Shown piece by piece: positions 7,184-15,269 of a stretch of DNA of 43,266 nucleotides (position 1 is its first letter; each line of letters opens with the position of its first letter). The translations under genes and the position numbers were made by a program. The stretch covers positions 1 to 43,266 of the forward strand of contig USBS01000003.1 in NCBI GenBank assembly GCA_900552915.1, given 5' to 3'. The notes under the pieces are model-generated. The model was not told the origin of the DNA, made no database searches, and saw only the letters and a program-made list of their open reading frames with translations. Source of the DNA: an uncultured Sutterella sp. (GTDB lineage Bacteria; Pseudomonadota; Gammaproteobacteria; Burkholderiales; Burkholderiaceae_F).

Positions 7184-7945
7184 TTAGAGATAAAACTCGT
7201 TGGGCTTGCGGCCGCCGAGCAGAGGCGAAAGTTTGGCGGTAATGGCTGCCTTGGCTGCCGCAGGCTGAGCTTTGGCGCCGGACACGCAGCTTGCAGCACA
7301 GCGCATGCAGTTGATGCAGAGGTTGATGTCGGTGCAAGCGGGGTTCTGTGGATCTATGGCTCCGGTCGGACAGACGACGGCGCACACGCCGCATTTGCGG
7401 CATAAAGCCGTGTCGGTTTCGGGCACGAACATGGCTTTGTAGGCAGGGCGATACGGGCGGTTGCCCGGAACCTGTACGGGCGAGAAATTGCCGGAAGCAA
7501 ACTTTTCGCAGACACGGCGGCCGAAATCACGAATTTCGTCGAAATCGTCTTCATCGGGACGACCTCGCTCAAGATCGGGCACAAAAACGTGCGCGGCGAT
7601 TGTGGCGGCGCTTGCAAGAATCGTAGCGCCGGCTTTTTCGCAGAGGTCATTGAGCTCTAAGAGAGCATCTTCATAGGCGCGGCCGCCGTACACCGCAAAG
7701 GTCACTACTTTGACGCCCTTCATATCGGCTCGTGCGAGCTTTTCTGCCATTGGGGTCGGAATGCGGCCGGCGTAAACGGGAGCTGCGACTACGGCGACGG
7801 AGCCAGCGGGCATTGCGGGAACTTCGGTTCCGCGATCGGTAAGGTTGGCTTCGATGGGAGCGTGCTCGGAAATGGCTCGGCAGAAGACGTACGTTGTGTC
7901 GTAAGTGCTTGAGCAGGGTGAGAAATAAAGGTGATAGACGGTCAT
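7184..7945 (-). CDS. EFR1-type flavodoxin/ferredoxin fusion
   Basis: A 253-residue cytosolic redox protein. Residues 1-~155 form a flavodoxin-like domain; the phosphate-binding loop is FSPCSSTYDTT, a degenerate version of the family's FSxTGTT loop. Later VAAPVYAGRIP and VVTFAVYGGRAYED fit the FMN isoalloxazine loops. Residues ~180-235 carry two [4Fe-4S] motifs: CRKCGVCAVVCP and CINCMRCAASC, the second lacking the usual Pro after the fourth Cys. Proteins of this architecture (EFR1 family) are common in anaerobes; their partners are mostly unknown. It stands alone: metNI upstream ends in its own terminator and a tRNA follows. The substrate cannot be told from the sequence. Confidence 0.85.
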   Translation of the reverse strand: MTVYHLYFSPCSSTYDTTYVFCRAISEHAPIEANLTDRGTEVPAMPAGSVAVVAAPVYAGRIPTPMAEKLARADMKGVKVVTFAVYGGRAYEDALLELNDLCEKAGATILASAATIAAHVFVPDLERGRPDEDDFDEIRDFGRRVCEKFASGNFSPVQVPGNRPYRPAYKAMFVPETDTALCRKCGVCAVVCPTGAIDPQNPACTDINLCINCMRCAASCVSGAKAQPAAAKAAITAKLSPLLGGRKPNEFYL

Positions 7946-8011
7946 GGGATTGGGCTCAGGCTAAGAAAAAAATCGTGGCAAGCAGGGGTGCCTGCACCGC
8001 ATAGGATAGGA

Positions 8012-8044
8012 CAAAAGCAAACGCCGCGCACGGGCGCGGCGTTT
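8012..8044 (-). terminator. Terminator of the metNI operon
   Basis: A perfect 11-bp stem (8044-8034 with 8029-8019, AAACGCCGCGC/GCGCGGCGTTT) with a 4-base loop is followed on the minus strand by GCTTTTG. It lies 20 bases past the metI stop. Confidence 0.85.
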
Positions 8045-8064
8045 GAAAGAACGTTGGGAAATCG

Positions 8065-8718
8065 TTACTTGTGGCTCATGCGGCGCACCAACCAGTCGCC
8101 GAAGCTTTGCATGGCCTGAACGAAGACGATCAGAATCACGACCACGGCAAGCATCACATCGGGCATGAAGCGTTGATAACCGTAGCGAATCCCCATGTCG
8201 CCCAGACCGCCGCCGCCGATGGCGCCGGCCATGGCCGAGTAGCCAACAAGACTCACGAGACTGATCGTGAGGCCGGCGACGATGCCGGGCATAGCTTCGG
8301 GCAGAAGCACTTTCATGACGATCTGGAGGTTGTTGGCTCCCATTGCCTGAGCTGCCTCAATGAGTCCCTTGTCGACTTCACGCAGGCTGGTTTCGACGAG
8401 ACGCGCAATGAAGGGAGCGACGGCGATCGTAAGCGGCACGACTGCGGCCGCCGTGCCGATCGATGTGCCGGCAATGAGGCGAGTGAGCGGAATAATCGCC
8501 ACGAGCAAAATGATGAAGGGAGTCGAGCGCAGAGCGTTGATGATCCAGCCGAGCACTTTGTTGAAGATGGGCATCGGGTGCACGCCGCCGTTGTCGGTGA
8601 TATGCAGCAGAATGCCGAGCGGGATGCCGAAGATCGAGCCGATGAGGCCGGACAAGCCGACCATGATGACGGTTTCGACGAACGAATCCCAAAGCATGAG
8701 CATCAGATCAGAGGACAT
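8065..8718 (-). CDS. metI: Methionine ABC transporter permease
   Basis: MetI is the inner-membrane channel of the MetNIQ methionine importer. It is 217 residues with about five membrane segments. It has the cytoplasmic EAA coupling motif GLIEAAQAMGANNLQIVMKV that docks on MetN. The true start is the ATG at 8718, preceded by a consensus AGGAGGT (8733-8727, spacing 8). It overlaps the last 11 bases of metN, so the two subunits are translationally coupled. A longer in-frame extension upstream lies inside metN and is not credible. No metQ binding-protein gene follows; a terminator comes 20 bases later. Confidence 0.95.
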   Translation of the reverse strand: MSSDLMLMLWDSFVETVIMVGLSGLIGSIFGIPLGILLHITDNGGVHPMPIFNKVLGWIINALRSTPFIILLVAIIPLTRLIAGTSIGTAAAVVPLTIAVAPFIARLVETSLREVDKGLIEAAQAMGANNLQIVMKVLLPEAMPGIVAGLTISLVSLVGYSAMAGAIGGGGLGDMGIRYGYQRFMPDVMLAVVVILIVFVQAMQSFGDWLVRRMSHK

Positions 8719-9757
8719 GGCTTGTGACCTCCTCGACGGTGACGTTGTGCTTGCGCAAGTAATCCAGAAGCTGTGAGAACGTATCTGCGTCGCAGTTTGT
8801 GAGAATCGTGAGCGTACCGAAGCCCTTGCCCTGAATCTCGTCGACTTGGCCGAGCAGGATGTTGACATCGATGTTGAACATGCGGCTAGCTTCGGAAATC
8901 ACCGGACGGGTGACTTCACTGCCCACAAAGCTCAGGCGAAGGATGTGCACGCAGTCGCGGGCAAGATCGGAAACCTGAGCGCGCACGCGTTCAATCATGG
9001 AGGAGGGGATCTCCTGAGCCATGATGTTGCCGATCAGCGCTTTGGTGGTTTCGGACTGCGGGCGGCGGAAGACGTCAATCACGGCTCCTTCTTCCACGAC
9101 GACGCCTTTGTTCATCACGGCGACACGATCGCAGATCTGCTTAACGACATCCATCTGGTGCGTGATCATGACGATCGTAAGGCCGAGCTCTTTGTTGATG
9201 CGCTTTAGAAGTTCGAGTGTGGCGACGGTTGTCTCCGGGTCGAGCGCGCTGGTGGCTTCGTCCGAGAGCAGAACCTGCGGATCGTTGGCCAGAGCTCGAG
9301 CTATGCCCACACGCTGCTTTTGACCGCCCGAAAGCTGCGCCGGGTACTTGTTGCGATGCTCGGCGAGGCCGACGAGGTCAAGCAGCGGGTCGATCTTCGC
9401 CTTGATTTTGGCCTTGTCCATGCCGATCAGCTCGAGCGGGAAGGCGGCGTTGTCGAACACCGTGCGGGAGCTCAGAAGGTTGAAGTGCTGAAAGATCATG
9501 CCGATGTTGCGGCGCGTGGCGCGCAACTCGGCTTCCGTCATCGTGTTGAGGCATTTGCCGTTGACGGTGACCGTACCTTCGCTCGGACGGTTCAAAAAGT
9601 TGATGCAGCGCACAAGAGTGGACTTCCCGGCTCCGGAACGCCCGATGATGCCGAAGATTTCGCCCGGTTCGATGTGAAGCGAAACATCTTTGATGGCGTA
9701 GAACACACCGCCTTCGGGAGTGGGATAGCGCTGCGTGATGTGCTGAAGTTCAATCAT
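8708..9757 (-). CDS. metN: Methionine ABC transporter ATP-binding protein
   Basis: MetN powers the D/L-methionine importer. It is 349 residues: an ABC ATPase domain to ~240 and a C-terminal NIL domain (~265-345) that binds methionine and causes trans-inhibition in E. coli. Visible motifs are Walker A GRSGAGKSTL, signature LSGGQKQRV, Walker B LLSDEATSALD, and the switch His in VMITHQMDV. It is the first gene of metN-metI and begins 107 bases downstream of dnaQ. That gap holds an A/T-rich stretch with a TAAAAT-like -10 but no convincing -35. No SAM riboswitch is recognisable there. Confidence 0.96.
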   Translation of the reverse strand: MIELQHITQRYPTPEGGVFYAIKDVSLHIEPGEIFGIIGRSGAGKSTLVRCINFLNRPSEGTVTVNGKCLNTMTEAELRATRRNIGMIFQHFNLLSSRTVFDNAAFPLELIGMDKAKIKAKIDPLLDLVGLAEHRNKYPAQLSGGQKQRVGIARALANDPQVLLSDEATSALDPETTVATLELLKRINKELGLTIVMITHQMDVVKQICDRVAVMNKGVVVEEGAVIDVFRRPQSETTKALIGNIMAQEIPSSMIERVRAQVSDLARDCVHILRLSFVGSEVTRPVISEASRMFNIDVNILLGQVDEIQGKGFGTLTILTNCDADTFSQLLDYLRKHNVTVEEVTSHVL

Positions 9758-9864
9758 CGCGCAAATTCGGTTGAAAGCAAGTCGGACTGCAGAAAAGGAC
9801 GGACGAGCAACAATAATCTGCGCATTTTATCGGTTTTTGCCTGCTTTCTCTTACGCAATTCGGC

Positions 9865-10590
9865 CTACTCGGCCGCCGGCTGCTCTTCCGGATGAAGGGC
9901 TTTCTGCCACAAGCAGCCCTTTTTGCTTTTTTTGGCGATCATTTCCAGGAAGGCTTCATGTTGGGCTAGTTCTTCGGGCGGCACGACGGCGCGTACGAAA
10001 AGACTTTTGTCGGGGATCTTGAAGCCTTCGGCCCCCGGATCGATGACGTCGCTTAAGAGTTCGCCCTGCTTGCGGGTCATCGCAAGGTACACTTCGGCAA
10101 GCAGTCGGGCGTCAAGCAAGGCCCCGTGCAGCGTACGCTGGGATTTATCGATTTCGTAACGCGAGCACAGCACGTCAAGAGTATTTCGGAGCCCTGGGAA
10201 AATTTCCGCGGCCATCTTAAGACTGTCGGTTACCACTGGACAGTAGTTTTCGATGCGTCCCTTGCCGACGCGCTCAAGCTCCATGTTGAGAAAGCCCACG
10301 TCGAAGCTTGCGTTGTGGATGATGAGTTCGGCACCTTCGATGAATTTCAAGAAGTCGTCGGCTACATCGGCAAACAAGGGCTTGTCGGCCAAAAACCGAT
10401 TGTCCAGACCATGCACCTGCACCGCTTCTTCCGGCACATCGCGCTCCGGATTGAGGTAGCGGTGAAAAAACGCTTCCGGCCGGTCGCTCAGTGTACGGCC
10501 GACCACTTCCACGCAGCCGATTTCAACAATTCGATCGCCTTTGTCGGCGTACAGTCCCGTTGTTTCCGTATCCAAACAGATTTGTCGCAT
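9865..10590 (-). CDS. dnaQ: DNA polymerase III epsilon subunit (3'-5' proofreading exonuclease)
   Basis: DnaQ is the proofreading subunit of the replicative polymerase core. It is 241 residues, the typical size. The three DEDDh exonuclease motifs are intact: Exo I DTETTGLYADKGDRIVEIG, Exo II HNASFDVGFLNMEL, and Exo III HGALLDARLLAEVYL. The C-terminal ~60 residues would bind the alpha subunit; their sequence is variable as usual. It follows rnhA by 15 bases on the same strand, a pairing conserved in many proteobacteria. The stop lies inside a short CGGCC/GGCCG hairpin without a U-tract, so termination here is uncertain. Confidence 0.96.
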   Translation of the reverse strand: MRQICLDTETTGLYADKGDRIVEIGCVEVVGRTLSDRPEAFFHRYLNPERDVPEEAVQVHGLDNRFLADKPLFADVADDFLKFIEGAELIIHNASFDVGFLNMELERVGKGRIENYCPVVTDSLKMAAEIFPGLRNTLDVLCSRYEIDKSQRTLHGALLDARLLAEVYLAMTRKQGELLSDVIDPGAEGFKIPDKSLFVRAVVPPEELAQHEAFLEMIAKKSKKGCLWQKALHPEEQPAAE

Positions 10591-10605
10591 AGATTTGCTC
10601 CGGCG

Positions 10606-11052
10606 CTAACGCATAAATTGCGCCGCACCCATGTTTGCAAGTTCGTCGGCTCGCTCGTTTCCCGGGTCGCCCGCATGCCCTTTCACCCAGCGCCAGTCGA
10701 TGTCGTGGGAGGAGGCAAGTTGGTCGAGCTGCTGCCAAAGTTCGACGTTTTTGACGGGTTTGCCGTCGGCAGTGCGCCAGCCTTTGCGTTTCCAGCCGTG
10801 AACCCAACCCGTGATGCCGTTGCGCACGTAGCTCGAGTCGAGGTGCAAAACGATGGGAACGGGGCGCTTGACCGCTGAGAGCGCTTCAATCACGGCCGTG
10901 AGCTCCATTCGATTGTTGGTGGTTTCGGCTTCGCCTCCGTAGAGTTCGTGCGAGTGAGCACCCCAACGCATCAGCACGCCCCAGCCGCCCGGACCGGGGT
11001 TCCCTTTGCAGGCTCCGTCGGTCCAAATTTCAAGAACAGTCTGCTGCGTCAT
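10606..11052 (-). CDS. rnhA: Ribonuclease HI
   Basis: RNase HI cuts the RNA strand of RNA-DNA hybrids. It is 148 residues. All four acidic residues of the DEDD site can be found: the first Asp in IWTDGACKGNPGPGGW, Glu in NNRMELTAVIEAL, Asp in LHLDSSYV, and the last Asp in GNERADELA. The accessory His is in VKGHAGDPGNE. The basic handle region WVHGWKRKGWRTADG is present. Its start overlaps the end of the upstream methyltransferase by 23 bases, suggesting one transcript. Confidence 0.97.
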   Translation of the reverse strand: MTQQTVLEIWTDGACKGNPGPGGWGVLMRWGAHSHELYGGEAETTNNRMELTAVIEALSAVKRPVPIVLHLDSSYVRNGITGWVHGWKRKGWRTADGKPVKNVELWQQLDQLASSHDIDWRWVKGHAGDPGNERADELANMGAAQFMR

Positions 11053-11809
11053 GAGGAGCCTTCAATGTTTCGGAGTGCGTTAGCGCCGCCGAGGCGGGTT
11101 TGCCGGCCTTGGCAGTCGAGAAGTTCACTTTGCCCACGAGGGTGGCTTTGACGTCGATTTTGCGAGCCGACAGCAAGATGACGTTGCTCAACGTCGGCCA
11201 CCAACGGTCTCCCGCTTTGTCGATCCAACCGGGCAGGCGCACGGTCGAAGGGTTGTTGTTCGGGTTGACGGCGTAGACGCCGAAATTGCCGCCTTCGAGC
11301 GTGAGGCCGGCTTTTTGAATGGCCGCTTTGGCGGCGAAAATCGGGACACCGGCCGATCCGTCGGGAAGGATTTTGCTGGTGGAAAAGAAGCGTTCTCGCA
11401 ACTTCCAGCTGCCCATGGCATTGAAAAAAAGCGTGATCAAAAGACCGTTGGAGGCAAGCACGCGGGTCGCTTCGTTCAGTAAAGCTTGCAGTTCGTCCGG
11501 GCGGCGATCGAAAAGGTGCACCAGCACGACAACGTCGCAACAGCCGTCGGATAGCGGCAAAGCGGCGGCGTCAGCCAGAACGCGCTCGCGAAAGTCATTG
11601 TCGCCGCAGCCTGCGCAGACCACGTTGTCGACAAGAATGCGGTGCGTAATAGGGCTTGCCGCGAAGGGATTCATTGCCCCCATGCCGATCTGCAAAGCGC
11701 GGTCTCCGGTCTTGCCGCCGAGAAATCGCGCGCAGGCACCTTCCTCCCAGGCAACGACCGTGCGGCCGGCGGGTGTGCTCAGAAAAGTTTCCCAGGTGAC
11801 CGAACGCAT
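11030..11809 (-). CDS. SAM-dependent methyltransferase of the rnhA-dnaQ neighbourhood
   Basis: A class I methyltransferase-like protein of 259 residues. Motif I is divergent (ALQIGMGAMNPF instead of a G-x-G-x-G loop). The later LPLSDGCCDVVVLVHLFD and EATRVLASNGLLITLFFN blocks clearly match methyltransferase motifs II-III. Burkholderiales commonly have such a gene directly upstream of rnhA and dnaQ. Its substrate is not known to me. I start at the ATG at 11809 (GGAAAG 9 bases upstream) rather than a TTG at 11818. It follows ffh by 18 bases. Confidence 0.75.
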   Translation of the reverse strand: MRSVTWETFLSTPAGRTVVAWEEGACARFLGGKTGDRALQIGMGAMNPFAASPITHRILVDNVVCAGCGDNDFRERVLADAAALPLSDGCCDVVVLVHLFDRRPDELQALLNEATRVLASNGLLITLFFNAMGSWKLRERFFSTSKILPDGSAGVPIFAAKAAIQKAGLTLEGGNFGVYAVNPNNNPSTVRLPGWIDKAGDRWWPTLSNVILLSARKIDVKATLVGKVNFSTAKAGKPASAALTHSETLKAPHDAADCS

Positions 11810-11827
11810 GGAATTCAACTTTCCGGA

Positions 11828-13210
11828 TCAGCGGCGGCCGAAGCCGCCGAAGCGGCCCCCGAGGTTGCCAAGAGCACGCATCATCTTGGCCATGCCGCCT
11901 TTTTGCATCTGCTTCATGACGTCTCGGGTCTGTTCGAATTGCTTAAGGAGGCGGTTTACTTCCTGCACCGAGACGCCGGCACCGGCCGCGATGCGGCGCT
12001 TGCGGCTTGCCTTGATGATTTCCGGATTGCGACGTTCCTTGGGCGTCATCGAATTGATGATGCCTTCGGTTCGACGAATCTGGCGTGCGGCGTCCTTGTC
12101 GTTTACGTGCGCTGCGGCCTGTTGGAACTGCGCGGGTAATTTCTCAATGATCCCCGAAATGGGACCCATGTTTTTCATCTGAGTGATCTGGCCTTTGAAG
12201 TCTTCCAGATCGAATTTGTCGCCGGACTTGATCTTTTTGGCGAGTTTCTCAACAGTCTTCTGATCGACCGACTTCTGTACATCTTTGACGAGCGAAACGA
12301 TATCGCCCATGCCCAGAATGCGGCCCGCCATCTGTTCCGGATTGAAAAGCTCAAAGCCGTCCAACTTTTCGCCGAGACCCACGAATTTGATGGGCTTTCC
12401 CGTGACGACACGCACCGAAAGGGCCGCGCCGCCGCGGCTGTCGCCGTCGAGCTTGGTGAGAACGACGCCGGTCAGGCTCAGCCGATCATTGAAGGCTTTT
12501 GCCGTATTGACGGCATCCTGGCCCAGCATCGCATCAATCACGAAGAGCGTTTCGGCAGGCTGCAGGAAATTGGCTAGATCGCTCACTTCCTGCATCATGG
12601 CTTCGTCAATGGCAAGACGACCGGCCGTGTCGACGATCAGCACGTCGTAGAAGTGCCGCTTGGCATGATCAAGTGCTGCGCGGGCGATGTCGAGCGGTTT
12701 TTGATCCGGCGTGGATTCAAAGAAATCGGCACCGGCCTGAGCCGATACGGTTTTGAGCTGGTCAATAGCGGCGGGGCGGTAAACGTCGGCCGATACCGTC
12801 AGGACTTTCTTCTTGAGATTTTCCTTGAGCCATTTGGCGATTTTGGCTGCACTTGTCGTTTTGCCCGAGCCTTGAAGACCAGCAAGCAGAATCACGGCAG
12901 GCGGTTGAACGGCCAGATTGATCTGGCGTTCTTTTTCCGGCACGTCGCCGCCGATGATGGCGGTGAGTTCCCTCTCGACCACGCCCACGAGAGCCTGGCC
13001 GGGATTGAGGTTTCCGACGACTTCCTCGCCGAGCGCCTTTTCCTTGATGCGGGCGGTCAGCTCGCGTACGACGGGCAGAGCCACATCGGCTTCAAGCAGT
13101 GCAAGGCGCACTTCGCGCAGCATGTCGCGCGTATTTTGTTCGGTCAGTCGGGCTTGCCCGCGCATGGTTTTGACAATGCGCGACAGGCGGGAGCTCAGAT
13201 TCTCAAGCAT
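11828..13210 (-). CDS. ffh: Signal recognition particle GTPase Ffh (SRP54)
   Basis: Ffh binds signal peptides emerging from the ribosome together with 4.5S RNA and targets them to FtsY. It is 460 residues: N domain (1-~90), G domain with P-loop GLQGSGKTTSAAKIA, DTAGR and TKLDGDSRGGAALS, and a Met-rich M domain ending in a Gly/Phe/Arg-rich tail. The 4.5S RNA-binding helix-turn-helix includes RRIAAGAGVSVQEVNRL. It is the first gene of an apparent ffh-methyltransferase-rnhA-dnaQ run. No 4.5S RNA gene was seen nearby. Confidence 0.97.
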   Translation of the reverse strand: MLENLSSRLSRIVKTMRGQARLTEQNTRDMLREVRLALLEADVALPVVRELTARIKEKALGEEVVGNLNPGQALVGVVERELTAIIGGDVPEKERQINLAVQPPAVILLAGLQGSGKTTSAAKIAKWLKENLKKKVLTVSADVYRPAAIDQLKTVSAQAGADFFESTPDQKPLDIARAALDHAKRHFYDVLIVDTAGRLAIDEAMMQEVSDLANFLQPAETLFVIDAMLGQDAVNTAKAFNDRLSLTGVVLTKLDGDSRGGAALSVRVVTGKPIKFVGLGEKLDGFELFNPEQMAGRILGMGDIVSLVKDVQKSVDQKTVEKLAKKIKSGDKFDLEDFKGQITQMKNMGPISGIIEKLPAQFQQAAAHVNDKDAARQIRRTEGIINSMTPKERRNPEIIKASRKRRIAAGAGVSVQEVNRLLKQFEQTRDVMKQMQKGGMAKMMRALGNLGGRFGGFGRR

Positions 13211-13310
13211 GAAACGAAATCAACGGCAAAATGGAAAATAAATTCAAAAGCGAATGCGCAGGCCTGTTCAAAAACAGGCTCTCTTAAGCTTTCTGCGGGA
13301 AAGCCTCGAC

Positions 13311-13496
13311 TAGAATCGGATAAAAAGAGAGATTGTTTCGAACGCGGGCGGCTTTCCTTTATTTATGGAGAGCCGCGTGTGGTGCGTGCGGCAAACGCGC
13401 GAGCGAATATTTTAAAGCACGACGTTTGCCGATATCGGCTTTCGGAAACATCCCCTGACATAGAAGAAAAGTTTTTGTTTTTTGGATGACTCTCAG
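13311..13496 (+). promoter_or_regulatory. Possible promoter and structured leader of the CcsA-like gene
   Basis: This covers most of the 286-base gap between divergent ffh and the CcsA-like gene. TAGAAT at 13311-13316 is a good -10 box, but no clear -35 precedes it. Downstream lie a GCGGCT/AGCCGC hairpin (13348-13353 with 13371-13376, extended by TCC/GGA) and a 9-bp inverted repeat CGGCAAACG/CGTTTGCCG (13389-13397 with 13423-13431). It overlaps a 12-bp perfect palindrome, GCCGATATCGGC (13428-13439). On the ffh side a further hairpin, GCCTGTT/AACAGGC, lies at 13262-13279. No known RNA family is recognised. Confidence 0.45.
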
Positions 13497-14312
13497 ATGG
13501 CTCTGAGCGAAATTTTGCTGGTCATTGCCGCGCTTGCCTATCTCGTGTGCGGCATCGGAATTGTGAAGGTTTTGAATGCTCCCGAAGCGGTGGCGCCGGC
13601 ATGGTTGCGCACCCTCGGTTTTGCGGGATTTGCCGCACACGCGGCGGGCGTTTTGTTTGCCATGTTCGGCTCGGACGCCATTCGCTTCGGCTTCGGTATG
13701 GCTGTCTCGGCGCTGCTGTGCATTTCGGTGGCGATCGTTCTGGTGGAAAGTCTTGTGCACCGCATCAACGGCCTGATGGGCATCGTGATCATTGTTTCGG
13801 CCTTCGGCACGGCGCTGCCGGTTGTTTTCCAGGGAGAGCTTTATCCCGCACAGGAATGGTCGATTCTCTTTCGTGTGCATCTGCTAACGGCGCTGGCCGC
13901 CTACAGCTTCATGACAATTGCTGTGGTGCAGGCTGTACTGCTTACCCGCAAGGAACGCGAAGTGGCCAATCCCGCAACGCTTAATCAGGGCGGGCTGCTT
14001 TCGAGCATGCCGAGCCTGCTTGCGATGGAACGCATCCTTTTTCGGATCGTGGCCTGCGGCTTTGTGTGCCTCACGTTGGTGCTGGTACTAGGCGCGATGG
14101 CAACCTACGAATTGCACCAGACCTATTTCATCTTTGAGCATAAGACGATTCTGACGTGGCTTTCGTGGATCGTTTTTGCCGTGCTCCTTGCCGGCCGCTA
14201 TTTCCTCGGTTGGCGCAAGAAGAAAGCGCTTGCCTGGTTCTGGGCGGGCATCGTGTTTCTGGCAGTGGCCTACCTGGTCTACCGCTTTGTGCTGGACGCG
14301 CTGATTCACTAG
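13497..14312 (+). CDS. CcsA/YpjD-family cytochrome c assembly membrane protein
   Basis: A 271-residue integral membrane protein with about eight hydrophobic segments. It resembles the CcsA/CcmC heme-handling superfamily in its YpjD branch. Residues such as LFRVHLLTALAAYSFMTIA and FEHKTILTWLSWIVFA carry the conserved periplasmic-side histidines expected to bind heme. The tryptophan-rich WWD motif of true heme lyases is not obvious, so its part in cytochrome c maturation is uncertain. A gene of this type divergent from ffh is common in proteobacteria. I use the ATG at 13497 (GGATG upstream) rather than an in-frame TTG at 13482. Its stop overlaps the Shine-Dalgarno sequence of the next gene. Confidence 0.8.
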   Translation: MALSEILLVIAALAYLVCGIGIVKVLNAPEAVAPAWLRTLGFAGFAAHAAGVLFAMFGSDAIRFGFGMAVSALLCISVAIVLVESLVHRINGLMGIVIIVSAFGTALPVVFQGELYPAQEWSILFRVHLLTALAAYSFMTIAVVQAVLLTRKEREVANPATLNQGGLLSSMPSLLAMERILFRIVACGFVCLTLVLVLGAMATYELHQTYFIFEHKTILTWLSWIVFAVLLAGRYFLGWRKKKALAWFWAGIVFLAVAYLVYRFVLDALIH

Positions 14313-14322
14313 GGGTTGAGCG

Positions 14323-14574
14323 ATGGGACGCATTCTTTTCTGGGTGATTTTGGCTGTTGCGTTGTTTGCCGCTATTACGTTTGCACGCGGTCGCCGCAGC
14401 TCGCAGGTGAGCGCCCAAAAGCGTGAGGAGAGCAAAAAGTCGAAGTTTCCCACAGCCATGATCGAGTGTCCCGAGTGCGGCGCTTATTTTCCGGAAGACG
14501 AGGCGGTTTTGGGTGAGGGCAAGGCCTATTGCTCCGAGCGTTGCCGCAAGAAGGCTCGCGCGCGTCGCTCGTAA
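14323..14574 (+). CDS. PP0621-family small membrane-anchored zinc-ribbon protein
   Basis: An 83-residue protein. It has an N-terminal membrane helix (residues ~4-20), a basic linker, and a C-terminal metal-binding knuckle with CPECGAYFPEDEAV and CSERC, four cysteines fit for one zinc. This matches the PP0621 family, a conserved proteobacterial family without known function. It is found between CcsA-like genes and ampD in Burkholderiales, where a PilS/PilR-type two-component pair often lies between it and ampD; none is present here. The start ATG has AGGGG at 14311-14315. Confidence 0.8.
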   Translation: MGRILFWVILAVALFAAITFARGRRSSQVSAQKREESKKSKFPTAMIECPECGAYFPEDEAVLGEGKAYCSERCRKKARARRS

Positions 14575-14585
14575 CGGAGAAGGGC

Positions 14586-15206
14586 GTGTTTGCCATCGAT
14601 TCCGACGGATGGGTGAAAGGGGCGCAGCGCTTCGCGAGTCCCCATTTCAACGAGCGCCCTCCGGCAGACATCATTCCACACACGGTGGTGTTGCACAACA
14701 TTTCGTTGCCGCCTCAGCAATTCGGAACGGGGTTCGTGCGCGATCTTTTTATGGGGACGCTCGATACGACGCGCGACGCCTCGCTTGCCGATCTCAAGGG
14801 GCTGAGGGTTTCGAGCCACTTCTTCATCGATCGGACAGGTGCCCTTTTTCAATTTGTGAGTTGCGATAAGCGTGCATGGCACGCCGGCGTGAGCCGATTC
14901 AACGGGCGAGACAACTGCAACGATTTTTCCATCGGCATCGAACTCGAAGGAACGGACTTCGTTGACTTTGAAGACGTTCAATATCAGACGCTTGAATCAC
15001 TTTTGAGCGCAATTCATGCAAAATACGCACTCTCGTATGTTGTGGGGCACAGCGATGTTGCACCGGGGCGCAAAACCGATCCGGGGCCGCATTTTGACTG
15101 GGTTAGACTGTATCGGTCTCGCTCGGTCTTCGGGAGTCCCGATTTCTTCGGCGCCGCCGCACGACTTCAACTGAGTGCTCTGAATCAAACCTTCGATCGC
15201 GCTTGA
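14586..15206 (+). CDS. ampD: 1,6-anhydro-N-acetylmuramyl-L-alanine amidase
   Basis: AmpD is a cytosolic zinc amidase that cuts the peptide from anhydro-muropeptides during cell-wall recycling; its loss induces AmpC-type beta-lactamases where AmpR exists. It is 206 residues. Zinc ligands are the His in VVLHNIS, the His in VVGHSDVAPGRKTDPGPHFDW and the Asp of the same block. The Glu of IGIELEG is also conserved. The start is a GTG at 14586 with GGAGA at 14576-14580. An upstream TTG would overlap the previous gene and adds unrelated residues. It works in the same recycling pathway as mpl at 27401. Its C-terminus has ~20 extra residues. Confidence 0.92.
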   Translation: MFAIDSDGWVKGAQRFASPHFNERPPADIIPHTVVLHNISLPPQQFGTGFVRDLFMGTLDTTRDASLADLKGLRVSSHFFIDRTGALFQFVSCDKRAWHAGVSRFNGRDNCNDFSIGIELEGTDFVDFEDVQYQTLESLLSAIHAKYALSYVVGHSDVAPGRKTDPGPHFDWVRLYRSRSVFGSPDFFGAAARLQLSALNQTFDRA

Positions 15207-15269
15207 GACAAGCTTTCGTCGCAAGCCGTCGGTTTCGACTGCCTTTCTTAGGCAGCATCGTCTTTATCT

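Noticed and set aside
9758..9864. A SAM or related riboswitch before metNI
   Set aside because: The 107-base gap has no recognisable riboswitch core and no leader terminator.
11030..11809. Reading the methyltransferase as an inactive pseudogene because motif I is divergent
   Set aside because: The frame is intact, the other motifs are good, and the gene is conserved in this neighbourhood, so loss of function cannot be claimed.
13211..13496. A 4.5S (SRP) RNA gene next to ffh
   Set aside because: The conserved SRP RNA tetraloop and symmetric internal loops are not present; the hairpins here do not fit.
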